A DNA stretch of 64,000 bases from Streptomyces sp. NBC_01439 (GCF_036227605.1 NZ_CP109487.1:2170001-2234000), one strand, 5' to 3'. Shown: positions 1-8,954, counted from the stretch's first letter. A program made the numbers and translations. Notes: a model not told the origin generated them from the letters alone.

Positions 1-345
1 CTACAGCCACGTCGCGTGGGGCACGGGGCGTCTCGTCGCCGTGTCCGGACAGTGCGCGCTCGACGAGCGGGGCGAGGTCGTGGGCGAGGGGGTCCGGCCG
101 CCCAGGCCCGGCAGGTGTTCGAGAACCTGCGCCGTTGCCTGGCGGCGGCCGGGGCGACCTTCGAAGACGTCGTGAAGCTCACCTACTTCGTGACGGACGT
201 CGCCCACCTCCCGGCGGTGCGGGAGGCCCGTGACGCGGTGATCCCGGCCGACCGGCTCCCGGCCTCCTCGGCGGTGCAGGTCTCCGCGCTGTTCCGGCCC
301 GAACTCCTGGTCGAGATAGAGGCCTTCGCGGTCATCGCCGCATAG
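1..345 (+). pseudogene. RidA-family protein, 5' truncated by window edge and frameshifted
   Basis: RidA (YjgF/YER057c/UK114) proteins deaminate reactive enamine/imine intermediates. The first ~90 bases read in frame 2 as YSHVAWGTGRLVAVSGQCAL..., a typical RidA N-terminal half. The family signature then continues in frame 1 (PAAQARQVFENL, AAGATFEDVVKLTYFVTD, ending LVEIEAFAVIAA at the stop at 343-345). The switch falls in a five-G run at 88-92; one extra G would restore a single frame. The result is either a genuine frameshift mutation or a homopolymer sequencing error. The N-terminus lies outside the window. Function as an active protein is uncertain; family assignment is fairly secure. Confidence 0.7.
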
Positions 346-400
346 CGGGCCGCGATCCCCGGCCCGCGCGCCTCAGCCAGCGCGCCTCAGCCCGCGCGCC

Positions 401-952
401 TCACCCCAGGTTGCGGAGCGCGGCCGTCGCCGCCACCGCCAGCCGGGGGTGGGACTGGGCGCGGGTGAGGAGTTCGCGCGCGCGGGGGTCGGCGAGCGCG
501 CCGAGGCCCTCGATGCAGGCCAGGGCCACCCGCCAGTACGGGTCGTGCGGGTGCAGCAGCCGCGACAGGGTGGCCATCAGGGCCGGTACGGACTCGGGGG
601 CGCGCAAGGCGGTGAGCAGCCGCACGGGCTGCAGGGCGTAGGCCGTGCGCAGGCCGTTGGTGGCGAGGGCGGCTGCCGCGCGGGCGGTGCGCGGGTCGTC
701 CAGGACGGCCAGCGCCTCGGCGGCGGCCGCGCAGCGGGCGGGGTCCCGGTGGTTGAGGAGCAGGACGAGGGATTCGAAGGCGCGGCGGTCTCCCGCGAGG
801 CCCAGCCGGTACGCGGCCAGTTCGCGGGCCCACAGGGGCAGCCCGGCCGACGTCAGGGAGGCGGCGAGACCGTCGGGGGCGGCCGAGAGCAACACCTCGT
901 ACTCGGGTGACGGTCCCGCCTCGGCCCGCAGGCGCTCCAGCACGTCGTTCAC
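401..952 (-). CDS. HEAT-repeat domain protein
   Basis: A 183-residue protein starting at GTG 952 with an AAGGTGG-like ribosome site upstream. It is built of short alpha-helical pairs of HEAT/PBS-lyase type: recurring L..LL....P..R..A..AL..L.DPR patterns at about residues 60-100, 115-150 and 150-180. HEAT solenoids are protein-binding scaffolds; no catalytic motif is visible. No signal peptide or membrane segment is seen. It lies next to the ethylmalonyl-CoA island but on the opposite strand, divergent from the 3-hydroxybutyryl-CoA dehydrogenase gene. Homologues are sometimes misnamed adenylosuccinate lyase; the sequence gives no support for that. Confidence 0.8.
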   Translation of the reverse strand: MNDVLERLRAEAGPSPEYEVLLSAAPDGLAASLTSAGLPLWARELAAYRLGLAGDRRAFESLVLLLNHRDPARCAAAAEALAVLDDPRTARAAAALATNGLRTAYALQPVRLLTALRAPESVPALMATLSRLLHPHDPYWRVALACIEGLGALADPRARELLTRAQSHPRLAVAATAALRNLG

Positions 953-1017
953 CCGGCCACCTTAGGGGGACACAGCGGTCGCCGCGCCGGGTTTCGGGAC
1001 ATCGGAGACAGCCCGTT

Positions 1018-1040
1018 GATCGATGATCGATGATCGGTAC
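1018..1040 (+). promoter_or_regulatory. Candidate operator shared with the ccr promoter region (copy 1)
   Basis: A run of overlapping ATCGATG units (TGATCGATGATCGATGATCG then GTAC, 1017-1040) lies about 310 bp upstream of the two-domain 3-hydroxybutyryl-CoA dehydrogenase. It aligns without gaps to 4232-4255 upstream of ccr, identical at 20 of 24 positions. The rest of 953-1346 holds no gene and no other strong signal apart from the short palindrome GTTGCAAC near 1102. The TetR gene between the two units is the obvious candidate binder, which is inference. Confidence 0.5.
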
Positions 1041-1346
1041 ATTTGGGCGGTACAGGTCACATCTCCGCGCTCTGGCGGACCAGTTACCGGCGGGTTACTG
1101 TCGTTGCAACACGTACGAGGGCGGCCTGGTGACGCAGCCGCCTCGTGCCGGTCGGTTCGTTTCTCCACGGTGTGACCCCGGGACAGGGTTCCGCCGTTTC
1201 CGCCCCGGGGACCCGTTCTCCGCGGGCACCTCTCTTCGGGCCCGCTCACCCCGGTCCCTTCACCGCACGGCTCTTCCGTACGGCATCCGCGCGCGCCGTG
1301 CGCCGCGCGCCCCCCAGTCGTCACCCTCATCCACTGGAGTCCCTCG

Positions 1347-3146
1347 ATGGACCGTCAGTCCAGTCAGCCCACCCTCCAGACCATCGCCGTCGTCGGCCTC
1401 GGCACGATGGGCACCGGCATCGCCGAGGTCCTCGCCCGGGCCGGCCGCGAGGTCATCGGCATCGACATCAGCGAGGCCGCCGCTCAGCGGGCCCAGGCCG
1501 CACTCGCCGCGGCCACCGCCCGCTCCGTCGCCCGGGAGCGGCTCACCGAGCAGGAGCGCGGAGACGTGCTCGCCCGCTTCCGCACCTTCACCGATCTGGG
1601 CGCCGCCGCCGAGGCCGATCTGGTCATCGAGGTCGTCCCCGAGTCGTACGAGATCAAGCAGCAGGTGTTCCGCGAACTCGACGCGATCGTGCGGCCCGAC
1701 ACCATCTTGGCCACCGGCACCAACGCCCTGTCGGTGACGCGCATGGCCGCCGAGTCCCTGCGCCCCGAGCGCGTGCTGGGCCTGCACTTCTTCAACCCGG
1801 CCCCGGCGATGAAGCTGGTCGAGATCGTCTCTTGCGTTCTGACCGCCCCGCCGGCCGTCGAGGCGGTCACCGAACTGGCCCGCGAGCTCGGCAAGGAGCC
1901 GGTTCCGGTCGGCGACCGGCCCGGCTTCGTCGCCGACGGCCTGCTGTTCGGCTACCTCAACCAGGCCGCCGCCATGTACGAGGCGCGGTACGCCTCCCGC
2001 GAGGACATCGACGCGGCGATGCGGCTCGGCTGCGGGCTGCCCATGGGCCCGCTCGCGCTGCTCGACCTGATCGGCGTGGACACCGCCCGTACCGTCCTGG
2101 AGGCCATGTACGCCTCCTCCGGCGACCGGCTGCACGCCCCGGCCCCGATCCTGGGCCAGCTGGCCGAGGCGGGCCTGACCGGTCAGAAGTCCGGCCGCGG
2201 CTTCTACACGTACGAGGCACCGGGCAGCTCGGTGATCGTCCGCGACCTGCAGACCCCGCTCGACGGGTCCCTGGTCGGCACCGGCCGTCCCGTCAGCTCG
2301 GTCGGCGTGGCCGGCTCGGGAACGATGGCGAGCGGGATCGCCCAGGTCTTCGCGCAGGCCGGTTACAGCGTGGTGCTCGCCGCCCGCAGCCAGGAGAAGG
2401 CCGAGGCCGCCAAGGCCGCGATCGGGAAGTCCTTGGGCCGTGCGGTGTCCAAGGGCCGCCTGAGCGAGGAGGGCGCGGCCCAGACCCTGGACCGGATCAC
2501 CCCGGCCGGATCGCTGGACGCCTTCGCCGAGGTGGACCTGGCCGTGGAGGCCGTCGCCGAGGACCTGGCGGTCAAGCAAGAGCTGTTCGCGACCCTGGAC
2601 AAGGTCTGCAAGCCGGGTGCGGTGCTGGCCACCACCACCTCTTCGCTGCCGGTGATCGCGGTCGCCCGCGTGACCTCGCGTCCGCAGGACGTGATCGGCA
2701 TGCACTTCTTCAACCCGGCCCCGGCGATGAAGCTGGTCGAGGTGGTCCGGACCGTCCTGACCGCCGACGACGTGCACGCCACGGTCCGCGAGATCTGCCT
2801 CAAGGTGCGCAAGCACCCGGTGGACTGCGGCGACCGGGCCGGCTTCATCGTGAACGCGCTGCTGTTCCCGTACCTCAACAACGCGATCAAGATGGTCGAG
2901 CAGCACTACGCCGACATCGACCAGATCGACGCGGCGATGAAGCTGGGCGGCGGCTACCCGATGGGCCCGTTCGAGCTCCTCGACGTGGTCGGCCTGGACG
3001 TCTCGCTGGCCATCGAGAAGGTCCTGCACAAGGAGTTCCGCGACCCGGGGCTGGCCCCGTCCCCGCTGCTGGAGCACCTGGTGGCGGCGGGCTGCCTGGG
3101 CCGGAAGACCGGCCGCGGATTCCGTGAGTACGCCGCCCGCCGGTAA
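1347..3146 (+). CDS. 3-hydroxybutyryl-CoA dehydrogenase, tandem two-domain form
   Basis: NAD(P)-dependent 3-hydroxyacyl-CoA dehydrogenase of 599 residues, about twice the usual ~285. It is an internal duplication: each half has a Rossmann motif (VVGLGTMGTGIAEVLARAG at about residue 16; VAGSGTMASGIAQVFAQAG at about 315), the catalytic motif HFFNPAPAMKLVE (about 147 and 453) and a C-terminal helical domain ending in a GRGF motif. ATG 1347 follows GGAG. In the ethylmalonyl-CoA pathway this activity interconverts acetoacetyl-CoA and 3-hydroxybutyryl-CoA ahead of crotonyl-CoA, which fits the neighbours ccr and ecm. Acetoacetyl-CoA reductase or other beta-hydroxyacyl-CoA specificity is possible. 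It ends ~160 bp before the TetR gene and may be transcribed with it. Confidence 0.88.
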   Translation: MDRQSSQPTLQTIAVVGLGTMGTGIAEVLARAGREVIGIDISEAAAQRAQAALAAATARSVARERLTEQERGDVLARFRTFTDLGAAAEADLVIEVVPESYEIKQQVFRELDAIVRPDTILATGTNALSVTRMAAESLRPERVLGLHFFNPAPAMKLVEIVSCVLTAPPAVEAVTELARELGKEPVPVGDRPGFVADGLLFGYLNQAAAMYEARYASREDIDAAMRLGCGLPMGPLALLDLIGVDTARTVLEAMYASSGDRLHAPAPILGQLAEAGLTGQKSGRGFYTYEAPGSSVIVRDLQTPLDGSLVGTGRPVSSVGVAGSGTMASGIAQVFAQAGYSVVLAARSQEKAEAAKAAIGKSLGRAVSKGRLSEEGAAQTLDRITPAGSLDAFAEVDLAVEAVAEDLAVKQELFATLDKVCKPGAVLATTTSSLPVIAVARVTSRPQDVIGMHFFNPAPAMKLVEVVRTVLTADDVHATVREICLKVRKHPVDCGDRAGFIVNALLFPYLNNAIKMVEQHYADIDQIDAAMKLGGGYPMGPFELLDVVGLDVSLAIEKVLHKEFRDPGLAPSPLLEHLVAAGCLGRKTGRGFREYAARR

Positions 3147-3309
3147 TCCGTCGGGCCACGAGCCGGATGCGTGGGGAGGGCTGCTCGGGCCCGCCGGACC
3201 CTCACGGCGGGCCAACCCTCACGAGCCCAGTGCGGGCCCTCCCCCGCATCCACCCCTCTCTCACCCCCCGCAGGCGCGCACCCCTGCACGAATGAAGTAC
3301 TTTCGCTCT

Positions 3310-4122
3310 ATGTCCCAGCCCGCCAAGACCTCGCCCCGCGCCGCCACGGCCTCCGACACCCCGGAGAGTCCGGCCGGCACCAAGGCGGCCGCACAGCGGC
3401 TCAAGATGCGCCGCGAGCTCGCCGCCGCGGCCATGGAGCTCTTCGCGACCAAGGGGTACGAGGCGACGACGGTCGACGAGATCGCCGCGACGGCCGGGGT
3501 GGCGCGGCGGACCTTCTTCCGGCACTTCCGGTCCAAGGAAGAGGCGATCTTCCCGGACCACGACGACACCCTGACCCGCGCCGAGGCCGTCCTGGACGTG
3601 GCCCCGGCGCACGAGCACCCGCTCGACACGGTGTGCCGCGGGATCAAGGAAGTCATGAAGATGTACGCCGCCTCGCCGGCGGTGTCGGTGGAGCGCTACC
3701 GGCTGACCCGTGAGGTGCCGGCGCTGCGGGAGCGGGAGATCGCCTCGGTGGCCCGGTACGAGCGGTTGTTCACCCGCTACCTGCTGGCCCATTTCGACGA
3801 GCAGGACCACCACGACGGCAACGACGACCCGCTGCTGGCCGAGGTGGCCGCCTCGGCGGTGGTCACCGCCCACAACCACGTGCTGCGGCGCTGGCTGCGC
3901 GCGGGCGGTCAGGGGGACGTCGAGGCGCAGCTGGACCACGCGTTCTCGATCGTGCGGAAGACGTTCGGCACGGGCATCGGCGCGGGCCGCACCCTGAGCA
4001 CGGAACCGGCCGCGCCGGCGGCCGTGCGCACGCAGGGCGAGGTGCTGGTGGCGGTGGCCCGCACCGACGCCCCGCTGGACGAGGTCATGCGGACCATCGA
4101 AGAGGCGCTGCGCGCCAAGTAG
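3310..4122 (+). CDS. TetR-family transcriptional regulator
   Basis: A 270-residue TetR repressor-type protein. After a ~30-residue disordered Ser/Thr/Ala/Pro tail, the N-terminal helix-turn-helix is clear: AAMELFATKGYEATTVDEI then AATAGVARRTFFRHFRSKEE at about residues 42-80. A helical ligand-binding domain follows. Start chosen at ATG 3310 (MSQPAK); an in-frame ATG at 3292 would add six residues, and no strong ribosome site separates them. It sits between the 3-hydroxybutyryl-CoA dehydrogenase and ccr on the same strand, so control of this island is the natural inference. Its ligand is unknown; an acyl-CoA intermediate would be consistent with position. Confidence 0.9.
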   Translation: MSQPAKTSPRAATASDTPESPAGTKAAAQRLKMRRELAAAAMELFATKGYEATTVDEIAATAGVARRTFFRHFRSKEEAIFPDHDDTLTRAEAVLDVAPAHEHPLDTVCRGIKEVMKMYAASPAVSVERYRLTREVPALREREIASVARYERLFTRYLLAHFDEQDHHDGNDDPLLAEVAASAVVTAHNHVLRRWLRAGGQGDVEAQLDHAFSIVRKTFGTGIGAGRTLSTEPAAPAAVRTQGEVLVAVARTDAPLDEVMRTIEEALRAK

Positions 4123-4164
4123 TCACCACTCACCCGGCCGCCGCTGGGGGTGCCCCTGGTCACA

Positions 4165-4197
4165 GTGGCCGCTCCCGTTCCGGGGGCGGCCACTTTC
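4165..4197 (+). terminator. Rho-independent-like terminator after the TetR gene
   Basis: GTGGCCGCTCCCG (4165-4177) and CGGGGGCGGCCAC (4181-4193) pair over 13 positions (one G-T) around a 3-nt loop and are followed by TTTCGT. It lies 42 bp after the TetR stop codon and separates that gene from ccr. Confidence 0.7.
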
Positions 4198-4232
4198 GTA
4201 TGTCCGGCTTGCCCCTACTCGCGGGTAACTCT

Positions 4233-4255
4233 GATCGATCATCGCTCATCGGTGC
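4233..4255 (+). promoter_or_regulatory. Candidate operator shared with 1018-1040 (copy 2), ccr leader region
   Basis: TGATCGATCATCGCTCATCG followed by GTGC (4232-4255) matches the upstream motif of the 3-hydroxybutyryl-CoA dehydrogenase at 20 of 24 positions. Downstream lie an inverted repeat GGCAC-GCG-GTGCC (about 4286-4298) and a promoter-like pair TTGCTG / TACGTT spaced 17 bp (about 4299-4327). That would leave a leader of about 190 nt before the GTG start of ccr at 4528; no riboswitch was recognised in it. Confidence 0.5.
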
Positions 4256-4527
4256 AGGTCAATCGGCAAATGAGAGAAAGTTTTGGCACGCGGTGCCTTG
4301 CTGAGTGACACGGGGTGCCATACGTTGAAGTCGTCCGGATGTCCCCGCGACCCACGCCCACCCGGCGTGGAACGCGCCCCGGATCGCCTGCGTCACCAGG
4401 CACCGCACGCCTCACCACGGGCGTCGCCCAGCACCACCGCACCAGCCGGACCGACGGCACACCGCACCCGCACCACGCACCCCGTTTACCTCAGCGCACC
4501 CTCATCAGCGCTAGCCGGAGGCTCACC

Positions 4528-5865
4528 GTGAAGGACATCCTGGACGCGATTCAGTCGCAGTCCGCCACCGCAGCAGACTTCGCGGCCCTGCCGCTCCCCG
4601 AGTCCTACCGCGCGATCACCGTGCACAAGGACGAGGCGGAGATGTTCGCCGGGCTCACCTCGCGCGAGAAGGACCCGCGCAAGTCCCTGCACCTGGACAA
4701 CGTCCCGGTGCCGGAGCTCGGCCCGGGCGAGGCCCTGGTCGCCGTCATGGCCTCCTCGGTCAACTACAACTCCGTGTGGACCTCGATCTTCGAGCCGGTC
4801 TCCACCTTCAGCTTCCTGGAGCGCTACGGCCGCCTGTCGGAGCTCACCAAGCGCCACGACCTGCCGTACCACGTCATCGGCTCCGACCTCGCGGGCGTCG
4901 TCCTGCGCACCGGCCCCGGCGTCAACGCCTGGAACCCGGGCGACGAGGTCGTCGCGCACTGCCTCTCGGTCGAGCTGGAGTCCTCCGACGGCCACAACGA
5001 CACGATGCTCGACCCCGAGCAGCGCATCTGGGGCTTCGAGACCAACTTCGGCGGCCTGGCGGAGATCGCGCTCGTCAAGTCGAACCAGCTGATGCCGAAG
5101 CCCGACCACCTGAGCTGGGAGGAGGCCGCCTCCCCCGGCCTGGTCAACTCCACGGCCTACCGCCAGCTGGTCTCCCAGAACGGCGCCGGCATGAAGCAGG
5201 GCGACAACGTCCTGATCTGGGGCGCCAGCGGCGGCCTCGGCTCCTACGCCACCCAGTTCGCGCTGGCCGGCGGCGCCAACCCGATCTGCGTGGTCTCCAG
5301 CCCCGAGAAGGCGGACATCTGCCGGGCCATGGGCGCCACGGCGGTCATCGACCGCAACGCCGAGGGCTACAAGTTCTGGAAGGACGAGCACACCCAGGAC
5401 CCGCGCGAGTGGAAGCGCTTCGGCTCCAAGATCCGCGAGCTGACCGGCGGCGAGGACATCGACATCGTCTTCGAGCACCCGGGCCGCGAGACCTTCGGCG
5501 CCTCGGTCTACGTCACCCGCAAGGGCGGCACCATCACCACCTGCGCCTCGACCTCGGGCTACATGCACCAGTACGACAACCGCTACCTGTGGATGTCGCT
5601 GAAGCGGATCGTCGGCTCGCACTTCGCCAACTACCGCGAGGCGTGGGAAGCCAACCGCCTGATCGCCAAGGGCAAGATCCACCCCACCCTGTCGAAGGTC
5701 TACTCCCTCGAGGAGACCGGCCAGGCCGCCTACGACGTCCACCGCAACCTCCACCAGGGCAAGGTCGGCGTCCTCGCGCTGGCCCCCGAGGAGGGCCTGG
5801 GCGTCCGCGACCACGAGATGCGCGCCGAGCACCTCGACGCCATCAACCGCTTCCGCAACGTCTGA
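4528..5865 (+). CDS. ccr: Crotonyl-CoA carboxylase/reductase
   Basis: Converts crotonyl-CoA, CO2 and NADPH to ethylmalonyl-CoA, the committed step of the ethylmalonyl-CoA pathway and a source of unusual polyketide extender units. This is a 445-residue MDR-superfamily protein with the NADPH motif WGASGGLGS at about residue 231. Starting at GTG 4528 (CCGGAGG 6 nt upstream), the residues known to hold CO2 in Kitasatospora Ccr fall at the published numbers: Asn81 (VNYNSVW), Phe170-Glu171 (GFETNFGG) and His365 (GSHFANYRE). That agreement supports both the start and carboxylase activity. It heads a five-gene run to 10675. Confidence 0.97.
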   Translation: MKDILDAIQSQSATAADFAALPLPESYRAITVHKDEAEMFAGLTSREKDPRKSLHLDNVPVPELGPGEALVAVMASSVNYNSVWTSIFEPVSTFSFLERYGRLSELTKRHDLPYHVIGSDLAGVVLRTGPGVNAWNPGDEVVAHCLSVELESSDGHNDTMLDPEQRIWGFETNFGGLAEIALVKSNQLMPKPDHLSWEEAASPGLVNSTAYRQLVSQNGAGMKQGDNVLIWGASGGLGSYATQFALAGGANPICVVSSPEKADICRAMGATAVIDRNAEGYKFWKDEHTQDPREWKRFGSKIRELTGGEDIDIVFEHPGRETFGASVYVTRKGGTITTCASTSGYMHQYDNRYLWMSLKRIVGSHFANYREAWEANRLIAKGKIHPTLSKVYSLEETGQAAYDVHRNLHQGKVGVLALAPEEGLGVRDHEMRAEHLDAINRFRNV

Positions 5866-5896
5866 GACCGTTCAAAGGCCTAAGGGACAGCCTGAG

Positions 5897-7978
5897 ATGA
5901 CAGAGCGCCAGAAGGACCGTCCGTGGCTCATGCGGACGTACGCCGGCCACTCCACGGCCGAGGCGTCCAACGAGCTGTACCGCCGCAACCTCGCCAAGGG
6001 CCAGACCGGCCTGTCGGTCGCGTTCGACCTGCCGACGCAGACCGGCTACGACCCCGACCACATCCTCGCCCGCGGCGAGGTGGGCCGGGTCGGGGTCCCG
6101 GTCTCCCATCTGGGCGACATGCGGCGGCTGTTCCAGGACATACCCCTGGAGCAGATGAACACCTCGATGACGATCAACGCCACGGCCATGTGGCTGCTGG
6201 CGCTCTACCAGGTGGCCGCCGAGGAGCAGGGCGCGGACATCGCCCAGCTCCAGGGCACCACCCAGAACGACATCGTCAAGGAGTACCTCTCGCGCGGGAC
6301 GCACGTCTTCCCGCCGGGGCCGTCCCTGCGGCTGACGACGGACATGATCGCGTACACGGTCAACCACATTCCCAAGTGGAACCCGATCAACATCTGCTCG
6401 TACCACCTCCAGGAGGCCGGGGCCACCCCGGTCCAGGAGATCTCGTACGCGATGTCCACGGCGATCGCGGTCCTCGACTCGGTGCGCGACTCGGGCCAGG
6501 TGCCCCAGGAGCGTTTCGGTGAGGTCGTCGCCCGGATCTCCTTCTTCGTGAACGCGGGCGTCCGCTTCATCGAGGAGATGTGCAAGATGCGCGCCTTCGG
6601 CCGCATCTGGGACAAGGTCACCAAGGAGCGCTACGGCATCGAGAACGCGAAGCAGCGTCGCTTCCGTTACGGCGTCCAGGTCAACTCCCTGGGACTCACC
6701 GAGGCGCAGCCGGAGAACAACGTCCAGCGCATCGTGCTGGAGATGCTCGCGGTCACCCTCTCCAAGGACGCCCGCGCCCGCGCCGTGCAGCTGCCCGCCT
6801 GGAACGAGGCGCTGGGTCTGCCCCGGCCCTGGGACCAGCAGTGGTCGCTGCGCATCCAGCAGGTCCTGGCGCTCGAGAGCGACCTGCTGGAGTACGAGGA
6901 CATCTTCGCCGGATCCCACGTCATCGAGGCCAAAGTCGACTCCCTGGTCGCCGACTGCCTGGCCGAGATCGACCGGATCCAGGAGATGGGCGGCGCCATG
7001 GCGGCCGTCGAGTCCGGGTACCTGAAGGGCGAGCTGGTCTCCTCGCACGCCGAACGGCGGGCGCGGATCGAAGCCGGCGAGGACAAGATCGTCGGTGTCA
7101 ACTGCTTCCAGCAGACCGAGGAGAACCCGCTCACGGCCGACCTCGACGGCGCGATCATGACGGTCGACCCGGCGACGGAGGCGTTCACCGTGGAGCGCAT
7201 CGGCCGCTGGCGCGCCGAGCGGCAGGAGTCCTCGGACCGCCAGGGGAACGGCGACCCGTTCGTCTTCCCCACCACCCAGCAGGCGCTGGAGCGCCTCAAG
7301 GAGGCCGCGGCGGGCACCGAGAACCTGATGGAGGCCACGCTGGAGTGCGCCCGCGCCGGTGTCACCACCGGCGAGTGGGCCAGCGCGCTGCGCGAGGTGT
7401 TCGGCGAGTTCCGCGCCCCGACCGGGGTCTCCTCGGCCCCGGTCGCGGTCACCGCCGAGCCCGGTACGCCGATGCACGAGGTCCGCGAGAAGGTGTCCCG
7501 CACGGCCGACGAGCTCGGCTCGGGCCGGCTGCGCCTGCTGGTCGGCAAGCCCGGCCTGGACGGGCACTCCAACGGCGCCGAACAGATCGCCGTCCGGGCC
7601 CGCGACGCCGGCTTCGAGGTGGTCTACCAGGGCATCAGGCTGACCCCGGAGGAGATCTCCTCCGCGGCGCTGGCCGAGGACGTGCACTGCGTGGGACTGT
7701 CCATCCTGTCCGGTTCGCACAGCGCTCTGGTCCCGGACGTCCTGGAACGGCTGCGACTGGCGGGGGCGGGTGACATCCCCGTCATCGTCGGAGGCATCAT
7801 TCCCAACGCCGACGCCGTGACGCTCAAGGCAGCGGGTGTCGCCGCCGTCTTCACGCCGAAGGACTTCGGCATCACGGAGATCATCGGCCGTATCGTCGAC
7901 GAGATCCGCAAGGCCAACAAGCTCGCCCCCCTCGACATCGACAACGCACTCGTTGCAAGCACGGAGGTCCCCGCATGA
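5897..7978 (+). CDS. ecm: Ethylmalonyl-CoA mutase, coenzyme B12 dependent
   Basis: A 693-residue adenosylcobalamin-dependent acyl-CoA mutase that rearranges (2R)-ethylmalonyl-CoA to methylsuccinyl-CoA. The N-terminal TIM-barrel substrate domain (residues ~1-530) carries mutase-family sequences such as TYAGHSTAEASNELYRRNL and SVAFDLPTQTGYDPDH. The C-terminal B12 domain has the DxHxxG motif in GKPGLDGHSNGAEQ, with Asp near residue 555 and the lower-ligand His. A single-chain mutase of this length directly after ccr is diagnostic of Ecm rather than methylmalonyl-CoA mutase, which usually has two subunits or a longer chain. ATG 5897 follows AAGGGA; its stop overlaps the next start by 4 bp. Confidence 0.93.
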   Translation: MTERQKDRPWLMRTYAGHSTAEASNELYRRNLAKGQTGLSVAFDLPTQTGYDPDHILARGEVGRVGVPVSHLGDMRRLFQDIPLEQMNTSMTINATAMWLLALYQVAAEEQGADIAQLQGTTQNDIVKEYLSRGTHVFPPGPSLRLTTDMIAYTVNHIPKWNPINICSYHLQEAGATPVQEISYAMSTAIAVLDSVRDSGQVPQERFGEVVARISFFVNAGVRFIEEMCKMRAFGRIWDKVTKERYGIENAKQRRFRYGVQVNSLGLTEAQPENNVQRIVLEMLAVTLSKDARARAVQLPAWNEALGLPRPWDQQWSLRIQQVLALESDLLEYEDIFAGSHVIEAKVDSLVADCLAEIDRIQEMGGAMAAVESGYLKGELVSSHAERRARIEAGEDKIVGVNCFQQTEENPLTADLDGAIMTVDPATEAFTVERIGRWRAERQESSDRQGNGDPFVFPTTQQALERLKEAAAGTENLMEATLECARAGVTTGEWASALREVFGEFRAPTGVSSAPVAVTAEPGTPMHEVREKVSRTADELGSGRLRLLVGKPGLDGHSNGAEQIAVRARDAGFEVVYQGIRLTPEEISSAALAEDVHCVGLSILSGSHSALVPDVLERLRLAGAGDIPVIVGGIIPNADAVTLKAAGVAAVFTPKDFGITEIIGRIVDEIRKANKLAPLDIDNALVASTEVPA

Positions 7979-8949
7979 CCACGCCCGTCCACCCGGTGAA
8001 CCGCCTTCGCCCGCGTCGCTCCTGCCTCGCGGTGCCCGGATCGAACCCGCGGTTCCTGGAGAAGGCCCAGGGCCTGCCGGCCGACCAGGTCTTCCTGGAC
8101 CTGGAGGACGCCTGCGCGCCGCTCGCCAAGGAAGGCGCCCGCCACACCATCGTGGACGCGCTGAACAACGGCGACTGGACCGGCAAGACCCGCGTCGTGC
8201 GCGTCAACGACTGGACCACGCACTGGACCTACCGCGACGTCGTCACGGTCGTCGAGGGCGCCGGCCAAAACCTCGACTGCATCATGCTGCCGAAGGTCCA
8301 GGACGCCCAGCAGGTCGTCGCCCTCGACCTCCTCCTGACCCAGATCGAGAAGACCATGGGCTTCGAGGTCGGCAAGATCGGTATCGAGGCGCAGATCGAG
8401 AACGCCAAGGGTCTCGTGAACGTCGACGAGATCGCCGCCGCCTCGCCGCGGCTGGAGACCATCATCTTCGGCCCGGCCGACTTCATGGCTTCGATCAACA
8501 TGAAGTCCCTGGTCGTGGGCATGCAGCCGCCCGGCTACCCGGCGGACGCCTACCACTACATCCTGATGCGGATCCTGATGGCGGCCCGCATGCACAACCT
8601 CCAGGCGATCGACGGCCCCTTCCTCCAGATCCGCGACGTGGACGCCTACCGCGAGGTGGCCGGCCGGGCCGCCGCGCTGGGCTTCGACGGCAAGTGGGTG
8701 CTGCACCCCGGTCAGGTCGACGCGGCCAACGAGGTCTTCTCCCCCTCGCAGGAGGACTACGACCACGCCGAGCTGATCCTCGACGCGTACGACTGGTGCA
8801 CCTCGGAGGCCGGCGGCAAGAAGGGCTCCGCGATGCTCGGCGACGAGATGATCGACGAGGCCAGCCGCAAGATGGCCCTGGTCATCGCGGGCAAGGGCCG
8901 GGCCGCCGGCATGGAGCGCACCACCAAGTTCGAGACCCCGGAGGCCTGA
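7975..8949 (+). CDS. HpcH/HpaI-family CoA-ester lyase (beta-methylmalyl-CoA / malyl-CoA lyase)
   Basis: A 324-residue citrate-lyase-beta/malyl-CoA-lyase family enzyme. RRSCLAVPGSNPRFLEKA at the N-terminus, DQVFLDLEDACAP (Mg-binding Asp/Glu), KIGIEAQIENAKGL and GKWVLHPGQVDAANEVF are family landmarks. In the ethylmalonyl-CoA pathway it cleaves beta-methylmalyl-CoA to glyoxylate and propionyl-CoA; a paralogue acts as malyl-CoA thioesterase, and sequence alone does not separate the two. ATG 7975 overlaps the ecm stop (ATGA), so translation is coupled. The stop is 5 nt from the MaoC start. Confidence 0.9.
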   Translation: MTTPVHPVNRLRPRRSCLAVPGSNPRFLEKAQGLPADQVFLDLEDACAPLAKEGARHTIVDALNNGDWTGKTRVVRVNDWTTHWTYRDVVTVVEGAGQNLDCIMLPKVQDAQQVVALDLLLTQIEKTMGFEVGKIGIEAQIENAKGLVNVDEIAAASPRLETIIFGPADFMASINMKSLVVGMQPPGYPADAYHYILMRILMAARMHNLQAIDGPFLQIRDVDAYREVAGRAAALGFDGKWVLHPGQVDAANEVFSPSQEDYDHAELILDAYDWCTSEAGGKKGSAMLGDEMIDEASRKMALVIAGKGRAAGMERTTKFETPEA

Positions 8950-8954
8950 CCGCC

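Noticed and set aside
1260..3215. Very long antisense open frames (also at 5843-7720, 24623-27712 and 47152-49974)
   Set aside because: These are GC3 shadows of well-supported genes on the other strand; their translations are Arg/Gly/Val/Asp-rich with no domain.
3124..3309. Longer start for the TetR protein within the 3' end of the preceding gene
   Set aside because: The extra residues are Pro/Gly/Ser-rich and untypical of TetR proteins. ATG 3310 or 3292 gives a normal N-terminus.
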